Part shown: piece by piece, positions 21,272-29,301 of the stretch | How positions within the stretch are numbered: position 1 is the stretch's first letter | Layout of the letters: each line of letters begins with the position of its first letter | Virus record (IMG/VR): IMGVR_UViG_3300040803_000026 | Location: 1-40,146 of that record | Direction: 5' to 3' (one strand) | Source of the DNA: a virus | Length of the DNA: 40,146 nucleotides | Program-made: the position numbers and the translations under genes | The notes under the pieces: generated by a model | What the model was told of the DNA's origin: nothing | Seen by the model: the letters and a program-made list of their open reading frames with translations, nothing else | Database searches by the model: none

Positions 21272-21751
21272 ATGAAGATTACAAACATGGGTAGTGATTT
21301 TATAAGTATTGATGAGAATAATTTGAATGACAGTAGTTTAACAAAAATACCAAAGGTTCATTTGATAAAACTAAATTTTTTTAAACCAACAAAACAAAAA
21401 GTTGAAGATGTTATTGAAAATTTCCCATCAACAAACAGATTTGTCATAGTGGATAACATTAGAATTTATAACTATATTCTAAAAGAAACAAATAAGAAAT
21501 ATTATATTGAAAACGGTCCAACATCAAATATAATTTCATTTTTTAGAAAGAATAACAAGGTATTAATTAATTTCAATAATTTAAATGTAATAACAAAATC
21601 ATTTTTATTATGTGATGATGTATTTGAAGACGTATTAAAAAATTCCGAAGTTATAATGGTTGATAAACATATATTTAATGAGAAAAAGAATATATTGAAA
21701 AATTGGCCTGGAAATGTTATTATAAGTGAAGGTGGAATTAAGGGACAATAA
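21272..21751 (+). CDS. Hypothetical protein, 159 aa
   Basis: ATG 21272 follows AAGAGGTGAG at distance. Many hydrophobic strands (NRFVIVDNIRIYNYIL, KNSEVIMVDKHIF, NVIISEGG) suggest an alpha/beta fold, possibly Rossmann-like. I see no catalytic motif. It lies between primase and a glycosyltransferase-like gene with tight spacing. Confidence 0.6.
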   Translation: MKITNMGSDFISIDENNLNDSSLTKIPKVHLIKLNFFKPTKQKVEDVIENFPSTNRFVIVDNIRIYNYILKETNKKYYIENGPTSNIISFFRKNNKVLINFNNLNVITKSFLLCDDVFEDVLKNSEVIMVDKHIFNEKKNILKNWPGNVIISEGGIKGQ

Positions 21752-21752
21752 A

Positions 21753-22586
21753 GTGAACATTCTACTTATAGGTCCATATTTAGGGTCATTTAAAGAGGAA
21801 ATTTTAAATTTTCGTCCATATGCTAGATGGTTATATGATGTTATGGATTATGATAGAGTGTATATAAATACACATTCTAATAGAAAGTTTCTTTATTATG
21901 ATTTTTTGGAACCTGAATATGTAATATCTATATTTGAGAATATATCAAGGGATGAATTAGCACAAAATGGTTTTATTAATGATGATATTGACCAAAAAAA
22001 CTATAGTCTAATAGTAAAATCTTTAAAAGATTATATAGCTTGTAGAGAAAATATAGATAAAAAAGACATAGACCAACAATCATTAAATTATGTAAAAAAT
22101 TACTATCCTATTGAGACACATAAAAAACGATTCGAAAAAATAGAAAGATTAAACTTTTACAACGAATATGAAGATAAAATAGTTTTTATACCAGATGAGT
22201 CAAGTAATAGAAAATTTTTGTTTTTTATAAAAGAATACCTTGACTTAGAATATTTTGATTATGTAATTGCTGGTGATAAAAGAACTTATTTTCAAGAAGA
22301 AAATGTGGTAGTAAATAGAATAGACTACTTTTCTAATGGTTGGAAATATAATATAAAACTAATTCAAGATGCAAAAGCAGTTATTTGTCCAATATCTCAT
22401 TGGACGACACTATGTAATTTGCATAATATTCCTGTTTTTTCTTGGGGTTCTAGTGTTGGTCAACATAGACCAAATGGTATTTACCATTTTAATAATAAAA
22501 AATGTTTTTCTTTTCCAGTAAGTAATAGTACAAAATCAGATTGTATTATTGATATGCTAAATTGTTTTTTAAAGGAAATAAAATGA
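21753..22586 (+). CDS. Glycosyltransferase-like protein (GT-B, family 9-like)
   Basis: About 277 aa. GTG 21753 is 1 nt after the previous stop and follows AAGGGA; the upstream GTG at 21726 would overlap. The N-terminus NILLIGPYLGSFKEEI is Rossmann-like. Near residues 220-255 lies AKAVICPISHWTTLCNLHNIPVFSWG, which resembles the donor-site segment of heptosyltransferase-type (GT9) enzymes. Sugar donor and acceptor unknown. It is followed directly by the CTS-peptide gene block. Confidence 0.6.
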   Translation: MNILLIGPYLGSFKEEILNFRPYARWLYDVMDYDRVYINTHSNRKFLYYDFLEPEYVISIFENISRDELAQNGFINDDIDQKNYSLIVKSLKDYIACRENIDKKDIDQQSLNYVKNYYPIETHKKRFEKIERLNFYNEYEDKIVFIPDESSNRKFLFFIKEYLDLEYFDYVIAGDKRTYFQEENVVVNRIDYFSNGWKYNIKLIQDAKAVICPISHWTTLCNLHNIPVFSWGSSVGQHRPNGIYHFNNKKCFSFPVSNSTKSDCIIDMLNCFLKEIK

Positions 22587-22891
22587 AATTAAAAAATTAT
22601 TTGACTGAAGATAAAATATCTGATTTAGTAAAAAAGGCACAAGATTTGGGTGGTGTTGAGAATAATCCCTTTAAAAGTAAACAACAGAGAGCAGTTATAA
22701 TTTGGCATGATATAGTAAGAGAAATTATTAGAAATGATGAAAGATTGGATGGTTCGATTAAATCACATGAAAATTATGCCTATGAATTGGGTTGGTCTAT
22801 GATACAGAAAAACTTTACTGATTTCAAAAAAATGGAAAAAGAACTTAAAATACCTTTAAAGGATGAGTATAAGGGGTATATGAAAAAATGA
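22583..22891 (+). CDS. CTS-like leader protein 1 (unknown cargo)
   Basis: 102 aa from ATG 22583 (AAAGGA at 22571-22576; the in-frame TTG at 22562 precedes it). It begins MKLKNYLTE then D: the shared leader M-[KR]-[LIF]-x-x-[YF]-[LI]-x-E of this block, like the T4 capsid-targeting sequence, with a gp21-type (L/I)-x-E cleavage site after residue 9. The rest (QRAVIIWHDIVREIIR, ENYAYELGWSMI) is helical, unrecognised. Proposed: packaged internal head protein. Overlaps the next gene by ATGA. Confidence 0.65.
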   Translation: MKLKNYLTEDKISDLVKKAQDLGGVENNPFKSKQQRAVIIWHDIVREIIRNDERLDGSIKSHENYAYELGWSMIQKNFTDFKKMEKELKIPLKDEYKGYMKK

Positions 22892-23418
22892 AATTAGAAA
22901 GGTATTTAATAGAGGGTAAAAAATTAGAAGGAACTATGATTGGTTATGGTATTGACGAACAACCAATTAAAAAATTACAAAAATATATAAGTAGTTGGTT
23001 TATTAGACATAAAGTTAAACATGAGATTGTTGATAAACCTCATATATCAATAGCCCAAATACCAGAAAGATATGAAAAAGATGAGTTAGTAAGAACTATC
23101 AATACTATCAAGAAAGGTATAATTTTTGACCCAAAAGAAGTAATAATACTTAGAGGTAAGGATGGAAAAACAAATTACATTGTTATAGAGTATAAGGTTA
23201 ATTTTGATTTTATTGATGCCTTTAAAAAAATTGATGATAATTATGCGGTGAGATATTTTAGTAGTATTAAACCTCATATTTCACTTGTAACAATAAAAGG
23301 TGACATTCCTGATAATATTTGGTATGATATAATGTATAGTATGCCAACATTACCTAAAGTAAAAGCAAAAGAAGTTGAGTTATGGAATAAAGACTTTGAA
23401 ATAGAATTTAAAAAATAA
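22888..23418 (+). CDS. CTS-like leader protein 2: 2H phosphoesterase
   Basis: 176 aa. The leader is MKLERYLIE then G. The mature part carries two HxS motifs, KPHISIAQ (His52, Ser54) and KPHISLVT (His130, Ser132), the signature of the 2H phosphoesterase superfamily (LigT-like, CPDase, T4 Acb1). Members hydrolyse 2'-5' linked or cyclic phosphate groups; T4 Acb1 cleaves the cyclic nucleotides of CBASS. Distance between motifs (78 residues) is typical. If cut after Glu9 and packaged, it would reach the host with the DNA. The substrate cannot be told from sequence: RNA ends or cyclic nucleotides. Confidence 0.78.
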   Translation: MKLERYLIEGKKLEGTMIGYGIDEQPIKKLQKYISSWFIRHKVKHEIVDKPHISIAQIPERYEKDELVRTINTIKKGIIFDPKEVIILRGKDGKTNYIVIEYKVNFDFIDAFKKIDDNYAVRYFSSIKPHISLVTIKGDIPDNIWYDIMYSMPTLPKVKAKEVELWNKDFEIEFKK

Positions 23419-23428
23419 GGAAAAAATA

Positions 23429-23833
23429 ATGAAATTAAAATCATTTTTAATGGAAAAAAGAGAGGAATCAACAGGATTAGGTGCTGATGGTTTATCAAAA
23501 CAAAAATTGAAGACTTTGATTTATAAAGAAACAAAAAAATGTACTTATAATAAGTTATATAGTGATAAGGGATGGAATGGTCCTCAATGTGTATGGGACA
23601 CATTCAATAAATTAAACCTAAATTGGAATATAACAAAATCAGAGTATAAAATGAGTGATGATGATAAAAAAATGGGTGCAAAAATGCCAACTAGAAAAGA
23701 ATGGTATTTTGAAATAATATGGGATGGACCCGGTGGAAAAGTGTTAAAACAAGGTGGATATTTAACAGCGTCGGGTGCTGGAAGTGTAAATGACCCATTA
23801 GAGAAATATGACTTAGTATTAGTTTTATTTTAA
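23429..23833 (+). CDS. CTS-like leader protein 3 (unknown cargo)
   Basis: 134 aa, ATG 23429, AAGG upstream. Leader MKLKSFLME then K. The body has a helical half, then WYFEIIWDGPGGKVLKQGGYLTAS and SVNDPLEKYDLVLVLF at the very end, strand-rich. No family recognised. Its first 28 nt differ at only two or three positions from those of the gene at 25827, suggesting the leader segment was copied between genes. Confidence 0.65.
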   Translation: MKLKSFLMEKREESTGLGADGLSKQKLKTLIYKETKKCTYNKLYSDKGWNGPQCVWDTFNKLNLNWNITKSEYKMSDDDKKMGAKMPTRKEWYFEIIWDGPGGKVLKQGGYLTASGAGSVNDPLEKYDLVLVLF

Positions 23834-23843
23834 GGATAATAAT

Positions 23844-24083
23844 ATGAAGATAAAAGAGTATCTATCAGAAATTGATTATGGTAAGATTGAAAAAGGTGCA
23901 GAGAAATTACATAAAAATGCAACTAAAGAGGGTTCTGTAAAGATAGATGGTGAGAAGTATTATTTTAGTTTTATTAATGGTGAATATGTGGTTACAGATA
24001 GTAAAGATAATGAAATAACAAGATTCAATACAAGAAAATTACCACAAGCTAAAAAATGGTTGAAAGAATTTTTGGAAAATTAA
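23844..24083 (+). CDS. CTS-like leader protein 4 (unknown cargo)
   Basis: 79 aa, ATG 23844 after AAGGA. Leader MKIKEYLSE then I. The body is basic with strand pairs (KIDGEKYYFSFINGEYVVTD) and ends in KKWLKEFLEN; size and charge are like small T4 internal proteins. Unrecognised. Confidence 0.62.
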   Translation: MKIKEYLSEIDYGKIEKGAEKLHKNATKEGSVKIDGEKYYFSFINGEYVVTDSKDNEITRFNTRKLPQAKKWLKEFLEN

Positions 24084-24099
24084 AAGTAGGATTCATAAA

Positions 24100-25032
24100 A
24101 TGAGATTAAAAAGCTATCTTAATGAAACAGAATCAATAAAAAAATTTATAACATATGAATTATATTGTGAATCATTCAATACAGATGATGAAGATTTAGA
24201 TATTTTAATAGAAAAATATTTGAATGAAAATGCCGGTGAAGAAGCGAAAAAAAGAGGTCTTGTATCAATTGGTTTTGGTAGATATGTAAAAAAAGACAAT
24301 CCAGATAAAGTAGTTGCTATATCAAAAGATGGTGAGTTGGTTGATTTTGAACATTCTGAGGAAGAACATGATGAAGTTGGTGGTGAAAAGGGTAAAGTAG
24401 ATGTTAAAAACATTTTAGTAAAAATGAAAAAACATGTTGATGGTATTGCTAAAGATTTGAGTATTAGTAAGGATCATGTAGTAGAGGCTTTTAAACAACC
24501 AAGTGTTTATGATACTGTAAAACATTTTGGTTTTAGTATTAAAAGTATGGCAAAAGCAACTCAAAAAACTATCGCTACTTTGAATGTCTCATTACAAAGT
24601 ACTTTTGAGGAAATGCATAAAACAAAAACACTTCAAAAATTGAAAAGTGGTGCTATAAAGGTTGATGAATTTTTGGATAGAAATCCAACATTAAAAAAGA
24701 TAACTGGTCCTGCTGTTGGTGGATTTATGGTTTATCAATGGTTACATATGAGTTTTAGTGGTGATGTTCATGATGACTATGATTTGAGTAATTTACCTAA
24801 AGCATTAAAAGGTGAGTATGGTATGAAAGATTTACTTGGAACACCTTCTGGTTTAAAGGGTATGGCTCAATTAGCCATAGGTGTTGCAACTGGTGGTTTA
24901 CCTATTTGGATAGGTGGTGCTAAGGGTCTAACTATGGCACTTGCATACTCCGGTGCCAGACTCGCAAAGAATAATGAAGTTGCTAGTAAATTAAAAGATA
25001 AAATGAAAAGTATGTTTAAAAAGAAAGAATAA
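24100..25032 (+). CDS. CTS-like leader protein 5, 310 aa, possible second cleavage site
   Basis: ATG 24100. Leader MRLKSYLNE then T, and a second EKYLNE then N at residues 38-43, so it may lose a longer propeptide. Then VSIGFGRYVKKDNPDKVVAISKDG, an acidic stretch (HSEEEHDEVGGEKG), helical middle, and a Gly/Ala-rich hydrophobic C-terminal part (MAQLAIGVATGGLPIWIGGAKGL) which could enter membranes, ending in a basic tail KDKMKSMFKKKE. It looks modular. A membrane-active or DNA-packaged internal protein is possible. Confidence 0.65.
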   Translation: MRLKSYLNETESIKKFITYELYCESFNTDDEDLDILIEKYLNENAGEEAKKRGLVSIGFGRYVKKDNPDKVVAISKDGELVDFEHSEEEHDEVGGEKGKVDVKNILVKMKKHVDGIAKDLSISKDHVVEAFKQPSVYDTVKHFGFSIKSMAKATQKTIATLNVSLQSTFEEMHKTKTLQKLKSGAIKVDEFLDRNPTLKKITGPAVGGFMVYQWLHMSFSGDVHDDYDLSNLPKALKGEYGMKDLLGTPSGLKGMAQLAIGVATGGLPIWIGGAKGLTMALAYSGARLAKNNEVASKLKDKMKSMFKKKE

Positions 25033-25035
25033 TTT

Positions 25036-25830
25036 ATGTTTGCATATATGGGTGGTAAAAGTAAGCAATCAAAATGGATAGTATCAACATTTCCTACAAA
25101 TTATGATTTATATGTTGAAGTTTTTGGTGGTGCTTTTTGGGTTTATATATCTAATAATTTTAAAAATATAACATCAAAAATAATATATAATGATATTGAC
25201 CCAATGATGTATAATTTATGGTCTTGTATAAAAATTTATAATGACCTTATACCGTTGTTAGAAAAATTGCCAAAATATGATAAAGAATTTTTTTATGAAT
25301 GTAGAGATAAAGTAAGAAATTATATGAATGGTAATACTTTATTTGATGTTCCAGATTTTAATATTGTAATACCTTTTATATACTGGCAAACACATTCATT
25401 TTCGGGTGATATAAATGGTGGTATGTCAAAAGTTAATAATCATATTGGTATGTTGAATAGATTAAAAAGGAAAGATATACAACAAAAAATAAACAGAATG
25501 GTTATTGAGAATTTATCATATGAAAAAGTTATAGAAAAATATGATAGTGATAATACATTATTTTATATTGATCCACCATATTATAATAGAGAGCACTTTT
25601 ATGGTTTTCATCCATTTACTGTAAATGACCATGAAAAGTTATCAAAAATATTATTAAATGTTAAATCAAAATTTGTATTGTCATATTATAGAACAAAAGA
25701 AATTGAAGATTTATATGATGAAAACATTTTTAATTATAATGAAAATGAATATAAAAGAAGTTCCACATCTATAAAACAAAATGGAAAAAAAGATAATACA
25801 GTTGAACTTTTAATAAGGAATTTCAAATGA
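25036..25830 (+). CDS. D12-class (Dam-like) N6-adenine DNA methyltransferase
   Basis: 264 aa, ATG 25036. Motif I region: FAYMGGKSKQSKWI then VEVFGGAFWVYI; motif IV: YIDPPYYNREHFYGFH around residue 180. This order is that of the Dam/DpnM class. It transfers methyl from SAM to adenine, commonly within GATC; sequence specificity not predictable. It lacks the CTS-like leader of its neighbours, as expected for a protein acting in the cytoplasm on phage DNA to block restriction. Confidence 0.88.
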   Translation: MFAYMGGKSKQSKWIVSTFPTNYDLYVEVFGGAFWVYISNNFKNITSKIIYNDIDPMMYNLWSCIKIYNDLIPLLEKLPKYDKEFFYECRDKVRNYMNGNTLFDVPDFNIVIPFIYWQTHSFSGDINGGMSKVNNHIGMLNRLKRKDIQQKINRMVIENLSYEKVIEKYDSDNTLFYIDPPYYNREHFYGFHPFTVNDHEKLSKILLNVKSKFVLSYYRTKEIEDLYDENIFNYNENEYKRSSTSIKQNGKKDNTVELLIRNFK

Positions 25831-26159
25831 AATTACAATCATATTTAATGGAAAAGTCAATAAGAGTCTGGCTTGATGATGAGAGAAAATCACCTTCGGG
25901 TTGGGTTTCTTTTAAAACAGTTCCAGAACTTATATCTTTTTATAAAAAGAACTATAAAGATATTATTGAATTAAGTCTTGACCATGATTTGGGTGAAGGT
26001 ACATATACAGGATATGAGTTTGTTAAATGGTTGGAGCAAAAAGTATTTTATGGTGAATTTGATATTGTTCCAAAAATAAGTATACATTCGGCAAATCCAG
26101 TTGGTAAAAAAAGAATGTTACAAGCAATTGAATCTATTAAAAGAAAACTGAATAAATGA
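25827..26159 (+). CDS. CTS-like leader protein 6: cyclic-phosphate-processing receiver (cREC) domain
   Basis: 110 aa; ATG 25827 overlaps the Dam-like stop. Leader MKLQSYLME then K. The body IRVWLDDERKSPSGW ... LSLDHDLGEGTYTGYEFVKWLE ... KISIHSANPVGKKRM matches the cyclic-phosphate processing receiver domain family, a receiver-fold group predicted (by comparative genomics) to act on cyclic phosphate compounds. The acidic pair DD, the DHD and the HSAN segments are intact. Together with the 2H enzyme it suggests nucleotide- or RNA-end processing among the packaged proteins. Confidence 0.75.
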   Translation: MKLQSYLMEKSIRVWLDDERKSPSGWVSFKTVPELISFYKKNYKDIIELSLDHDLGEGTYTGYEFVKWLEQKVFYGEFDIVPKISIHSANPVGKKRMLQAIESIKRKLNK

Positions 26160-26659
26160 AATTAAATGAGTTTTTAGAAATAGTTGAAGGTATAAAATTA
26201 AATAAGATTGATAAAGATGTTAAAAAGATTTCAAATACAGAATGGCATATATTTCATGAAGAAAGAAAATATATTTTTCAAGTGGTAAAAATGTTTGACC
26301 TTTATAATATATATTGGTATTTAGAAGGTTCAAAAGGTGAACAATATATAAAATTACCAAAAGAACTAAAAAATAATAAGTCAATGATACCTTTGTTTAA
26401 TAAAGTTATTACCGCACTTTATCAATTTTTAAAATTAGAAAAACCTGTTAATTTTACATTTTCGTCTGATAAAAAATTGAGTAAAATATATTCTTTAATG
26501 TTATCAATGTTGGAATATGAAGATATTTTTACAAACTATTTAAATAGAAAATCATTTGAACAAGATGGAAAAGTTTATGTTTATTTTTCAAGAAAAAATG
26601 AAACAATAACAGAAGAAAAAATAAAATATATTAAAAGAAAGCTGAGAAATGATACTTGA
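26156..26659 (+). CDS. CTS-like leader protein 7 (unknown cargo)
   Basis: 167 aa, overlapping the previous gene by ATGA. Leader MKLNEFLEIVE then G, a slightly longer variant, with possible cut after residue 11 (IVE) or 8 (FLE). The body is basic and strand/helix mixed (EWHIFHEERKYIFQVVKMF, YNIYWYLEG). Not recognised. Confidence 0.6.
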   Translation: MKLNEFLEIVEGIKLNKIDKDVKKISNTEWHIFHEERKYIFQVVKMFDLYNIYWYLEGSKGEQYIKLPKELKNNKSMIPLFNKVITALYQFLKLEKPVNFTFSSDKKLSKIYSLMLSMLEYEDIFTNYLNRKSFEQDGKVYVYFSRKNETITEEKIKYIKRKLRNDT

Positions 26660-27152
26660 GAAATATTTAGTTCATCATAAGATATATTGTGATTTGGATG
26701 GTGTTTTATGTGATTTTATAAAACAAGCAAATAAAATTCATAAATATTGGATGGATGTTTATAGGAAAAACAAACAATTAGCGTGGCAGATGTTAGTTGA
26801 ATTTGGTGCTAATAAGTTTTGGTCAACAATGGATTGGGAAAGTGATGGTAAAGAGTTATGGAATTACATAAAGAAATATAATCCTATAATATTATCTGCC
26901 ATTCCACAAATAGGAAAAAATGAAGCAATGGATGGTAAAAGAGAGTGGATAGCAAAAAATCTTGGATGGGAATATGTTTCAAGTTCTATAATAACTTTTA
27001 GGTCACAAAAACAAAAGTATTCAGGTGTTGGTAAAATATTGATAGATGATAGAGATAAAAGTATAAAAGAGTGGGAATATGTCGGTGGTATTGGTATTTT
27101 ACATAAGACAACAAAAAATACAATAAGTGAATTGAAAAAAATTATATTATAA
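26649..27152 (+). CDS. HAD-family phosphatase (5'-nucleotidase-like), degenerate CTS-like start
   Basis: 167 aa, ATG 26649. Begins MILEKYLVHHK, like the block leader but with no Glu at the cleavage position, so processing is doubtful. HAD motifs: motif I IYCDLDGVLCDF (Asp15, Asp17), motif II-like ILSAIP, motif IV KILIDDRDKSIKEW. The family includes 5'(3')-deoxyribonucleotidases and phage HAD phosphatases. Likely removes a phosphate from a nucleotide or nucleic acid end, which again fits a phosphate-processing theme. Confidence 0.75.
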   Translation: MILEKYLVHHKIYCDLDGVLCDFIKQANKIHKYWMDVYRKNKQLAWQMLVEFGANKFWSTMDWESDGKELWNYIKKYNPIILSAIPQIGKNEAMDGKREWIAKNLGWEYVSSSIITFRSQKQKYSGVGKILIDDRDKSIKEWEYVGGIGILHKTTKNTISELKKIIL

Positions 27153-27171
27153 GAAATGGAGAAAAGTTGAA

Positions 27172-27360
27172 ATGCCTTTGTATGAGTTTAAATGTAAAAG
27201 TTGTGGGAAAATAATAACAAAATTGATGTCAGTAAATGAGGATTCTTCAAATTTATTATGTGATCAATGTGGTGGTAATGTAAAGAAAATCATATCTGTG
27301 TCAAATTTTGAAATAAGGGGTTTTAATTATAATAATGGATATAGTAAAAAAGATAAATAA
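27172..27360 (+). CDS. FmdB-type zinc-ribbon protein
   Basis: 62 aa. MPLYEFKCKSCGK ... LLCDQCGGNVKKII is the FmdB/CxxC_CxxC regulatory zinc-ribbon family pattern (CxxC pairs at residues 8-11 and 30-33). Family members are small putative regulators of unknown mechanism. A second member lies at 28208. Confidence 0.82.
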   Translation: MPLYEFKCKSCGKIITKLMSVNEDSSNLLCDQCGGNVKKIISVSNFEIRGFNYNNGYSKKDK

Positions 27361-27841
27361 CTGTATAGTGATGTTTTTGATGGCATTAATTTTAATGGTT
27401 AATCCGTTCTTTGTATATATGGTAAATGCAGCTACAAATGAATATGACTATTATACATATTATACAACAACTGCTGATATATTAACATTAGGATGGAATA
27501 ATCCAGCTGAAAATTATAATCCAGAAACGGATTTTTGTGTAATAAATTTGTATAATTATGAAAGAAAAATGGCAACATTTGTAATAGAAACACAAGAAAC
27601 AACGACACCATTTCGATGCCCCAAAACAGGTCATTGGATTATACAAGCTCACATGAAAAGAGATACTGTTGATGAAAATGGTCAACCAGTTCAATTAGTG
27701 AGTGAAACGGTAACATCTATAACTAGTGGTGTTGTTAATGATGTACCTAGAGGTTGGTGGGTTTTTGCATGGATCGCTGGTACGGGTCCAATTGATATTA
27801 GTAAAAAAATAGAGATAATAGGAGAGACAATAAATGGCTAA
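27335..27841 (+). CDS. Secreted or membrane-anchored protein
   Basis: 168 aa with ATG 27335, overlapping the FmdB gene by 26 nt; alternative internal Met codons at 27371 or later are possible as no clear ribosome site is close. Residues 12-33 (VMFLMALILMVNPFFVYMVNA) form a signal peptide or anchor ending VNA before ATNE. The mature part is beta-rich with FRCPKTGHWIIQAHM and CVINLYNY, possibly an Ig-like fold. Followed by a fibronectin-like protein translated by overlap. Confidence 0.6.
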   Translation: MDIVKKINNCIVMFLMALILMVNPFFVYMVNAATNEYDYYTYYTTTADILTLGWNNPAENYNPETDFCVINLYNYERKMATFVIETQETTTPFRCPKTGHWIIQAHMKRDTVDENGQPVQLVSETVTSITSGVVNDVPRGWWVFAWIAGTGPIDISKKIEIIGETING

Positions 27842-28154
27842 AATAATGGAAAAAACAATTAGATTTACCCCTTCACCTTCACCAGATGTAGTTACAAATA
27901 AACTATATATTGAGGAAGCACCAAATCAAGTAACATATGATTCACAATCATTTGATATTGGTAATGATATTGTGGATGGTTATGTTACAGTAAATGTTGC
28001 AGCACTTGCGGGAATGCAAAATGTTGATGGTGTTTTTAATGTTGGTGTTGCAGCTATTGATGACATTGGAAATGAATCTGATATGAGGGTTGCATCGAAC
28101 GTCCCTTTAGATTTCGTTCCACCGGAGATGGTGGGGGAATTAATAATTTCCTAA
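27834..28154 (+). CDS. Small Fn3-like beta-sandwich protein
   Basis: 106 aa from ATG 27834 (AGGAGAG). PSPDVVTNKLYIEE ... DGYVTVNVAALAG ... FNVGVAAIDDIGNESDM has the strand pattern of a fibronectin type III or similar domain (the GVAAIDDIGNESD region is like the F-G strands). It has no signal peptide. Such domains occur on phage virions and bind carbohydrate. Overlaps the previous gene by 8 nt; it may accompany it. Confidence 0.6.
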   Translation: MAKIMEKTIRFTPSPSPDVVTNKLYIEEAPNQVTYDSQSFDIGNDIVDGYVTVNVAALAGMQNVDGVFNVGVAAIDDIGNESDMRVASNVPLDFVPPEMVGELIIS

Positions 28155-28207
28155 ACTGGTTAAGAAAGTGGTGGGAAAAAATAATGAATTGTTGTTGAGG
28201 AAATAAG

Positions 28208-28471
28208 ATGCCTATATATGATGTGTATTGTAAGAAATGTGGACACGAAGAAATTGATGTATATATGAAAGTGGACGACGAGAATCCTCGTTGTCCACAT
28301 TGTAATATATTAATGTTTCGATGTGCAAACACAAAAAGTTTTAAATTGAAATATAATCCTAAAACTGATATTGTTGATTGGGATGGTAATAGAACAAGGT
28401 ATTGGGACGATTACAATAAGATGAAATCGGAAGGTAAGAAACCACGAATACCAGCATTAGATGGTGAATAA
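28208..28471 (+). CDS. FmdB-like zinc-ribbon protein, second copy
   Basis: 87 aa, ATG 28208 after GAGGAAATAAG. MPIYDVYCKKCGHEEI ... PRCPHCNILMFRC matches the FmdB-type ribbon with CxxC pairs, and a longer tail (DWDGNRTRYWDDYNKMK). It differs from the copy at 27172, so it is not a recent duplicate. Confidence 0.75.
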   Translation: MPIYDVYCKKCGHEEIDVYMKVDDENPRCPHCNILMFRCANTKSFKLKYNPKTDIVDWDGNRTRYWDDYNKMKSEGKKPRIPALDGE

Positions 28472-28492
28472 AATGTTAAAGGAGAATTTGTT

Positions 28493-28735
28493 ATGTATAT
28501 AATGAGTACAATGAAAAATTTTAGAACTTTTGAAAAAGATGATAAAGGTAACGAGTTATATCTAACCGATTATAAATGCGATGTTTGTAATAAACCATCA
28601 GAAGTTTATGTGAAACTTGATAACGGCTATCTTGATATCTATATTTGTAAAACTTGTTTATCCAATGGTGAGGATTTGTGGAATAAAACATTCTTGGAAG
28701 AATGTAAAAAAACACGACAGGAAGTAGAAAAATGA
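28493..28735 (+). CDS. Small zinc-finger-like protein, 80 aa
   Basis: ATG 28493 with AAAGGAG 8 nt upstream. CDVCNKP (about residues 29-35) and ICKTCLSNG (about 51-59) provide two CxxC pairs. The last helix is basic/acidic. Function unknown. Its stop overlaps the start of the next CTS-like gene. Confidence 0.65.
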   Translation: MYIMSTMKNFRTFEKDDKGNELYLTDYKCDVCNKPSEVYVKLDNGYLDIYICKTCLSNGEDLWNKTFLEECKKTRQEVEK

Positions 28736-29289
28736 GATTTGATAATTACTTGAAAGATGAAGATTTAATTGTTAAACTAATCGAAATGTCTGTATTTTAT
28801 GAAGATTTTAATGTCATAAACGAAGCAGAAGGAAATGTCATAGGTAAGATAAATGGTCTATTGGGTAAATTGGGTTTACATACTCATGCGTCCGATGCTG
28901 GTATTATACAAGTATTGGCAAAAGGTGGTAAGAATATTGCCCAGTTAATTTGGTATGCGATGAAAGCTATGACAGGTGATAAAACAGCAAAAGAGAGAGT
29001 AAAGGAAATTGCTAATAAAGAAATAACGAAAGAACAATTTATTGATTTTCTTTTAAAATTAGATACTTTAACTATGCATTTTATTACTGGTCCAATTCAT
29101 ATGATAGATGCTTTAACTGGTTGGCATGTCGGTGCGAACATTAAAAAAGATACAGAAGATGTAATAACAAGAGTTAAAAAGGCTATTGGACATTTATCAG
29201 TTGTAAGTAAAACTATATCTACTGATGTGGGTAATAAGATACAAAATTATGTACAAGCTTTAAAAAGAATATTTAATATAGAAAAGTAA
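28732..29289 (+). CDS. CTS-like leader protein 8, 185 aa
   Basis: ATG 28732 overlaps the previous stop. Leader MRFDNYLKDE, then a further likely prohead-protease site NVINE before AEG (residues 29-31). The mature part is a helical, Gly/Ala/His-rich protein (LHTHASDAGIIQVLAKGGKNIAQLIWYAMKA; FITGPIHMIDALTGWHVG), like head-internal or membrane-interacting proteins. No catalytic motif seen. Confidence 0.62.
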   Translation: MRFDNYLKDEDLIVKLIEMSVFYEDFNVINEAEGNVIGKINGLLGKLGLHTHASDAGIIQVLAKGGKNIAQLIWYAMKAMTGDKTAKERVKEIANKEITKEQFIDFLLKLDTLTMHFITGPIHMIDALTGWHVGANIKKDTEDVITRVKKAIGHLSVVSKTISTDVGNKIQNYVQALKRIFNIEK

Positions 29290-29301
29290 TTAGGAGCTAA
29301 A

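Noticed and set aside
25036-25830. Dam-like methyltransferase as a member of the leader-bearing set
   Set aside because: Begins MFAYMGGKSK, the normal start of the D12 family, with no leader peptide.
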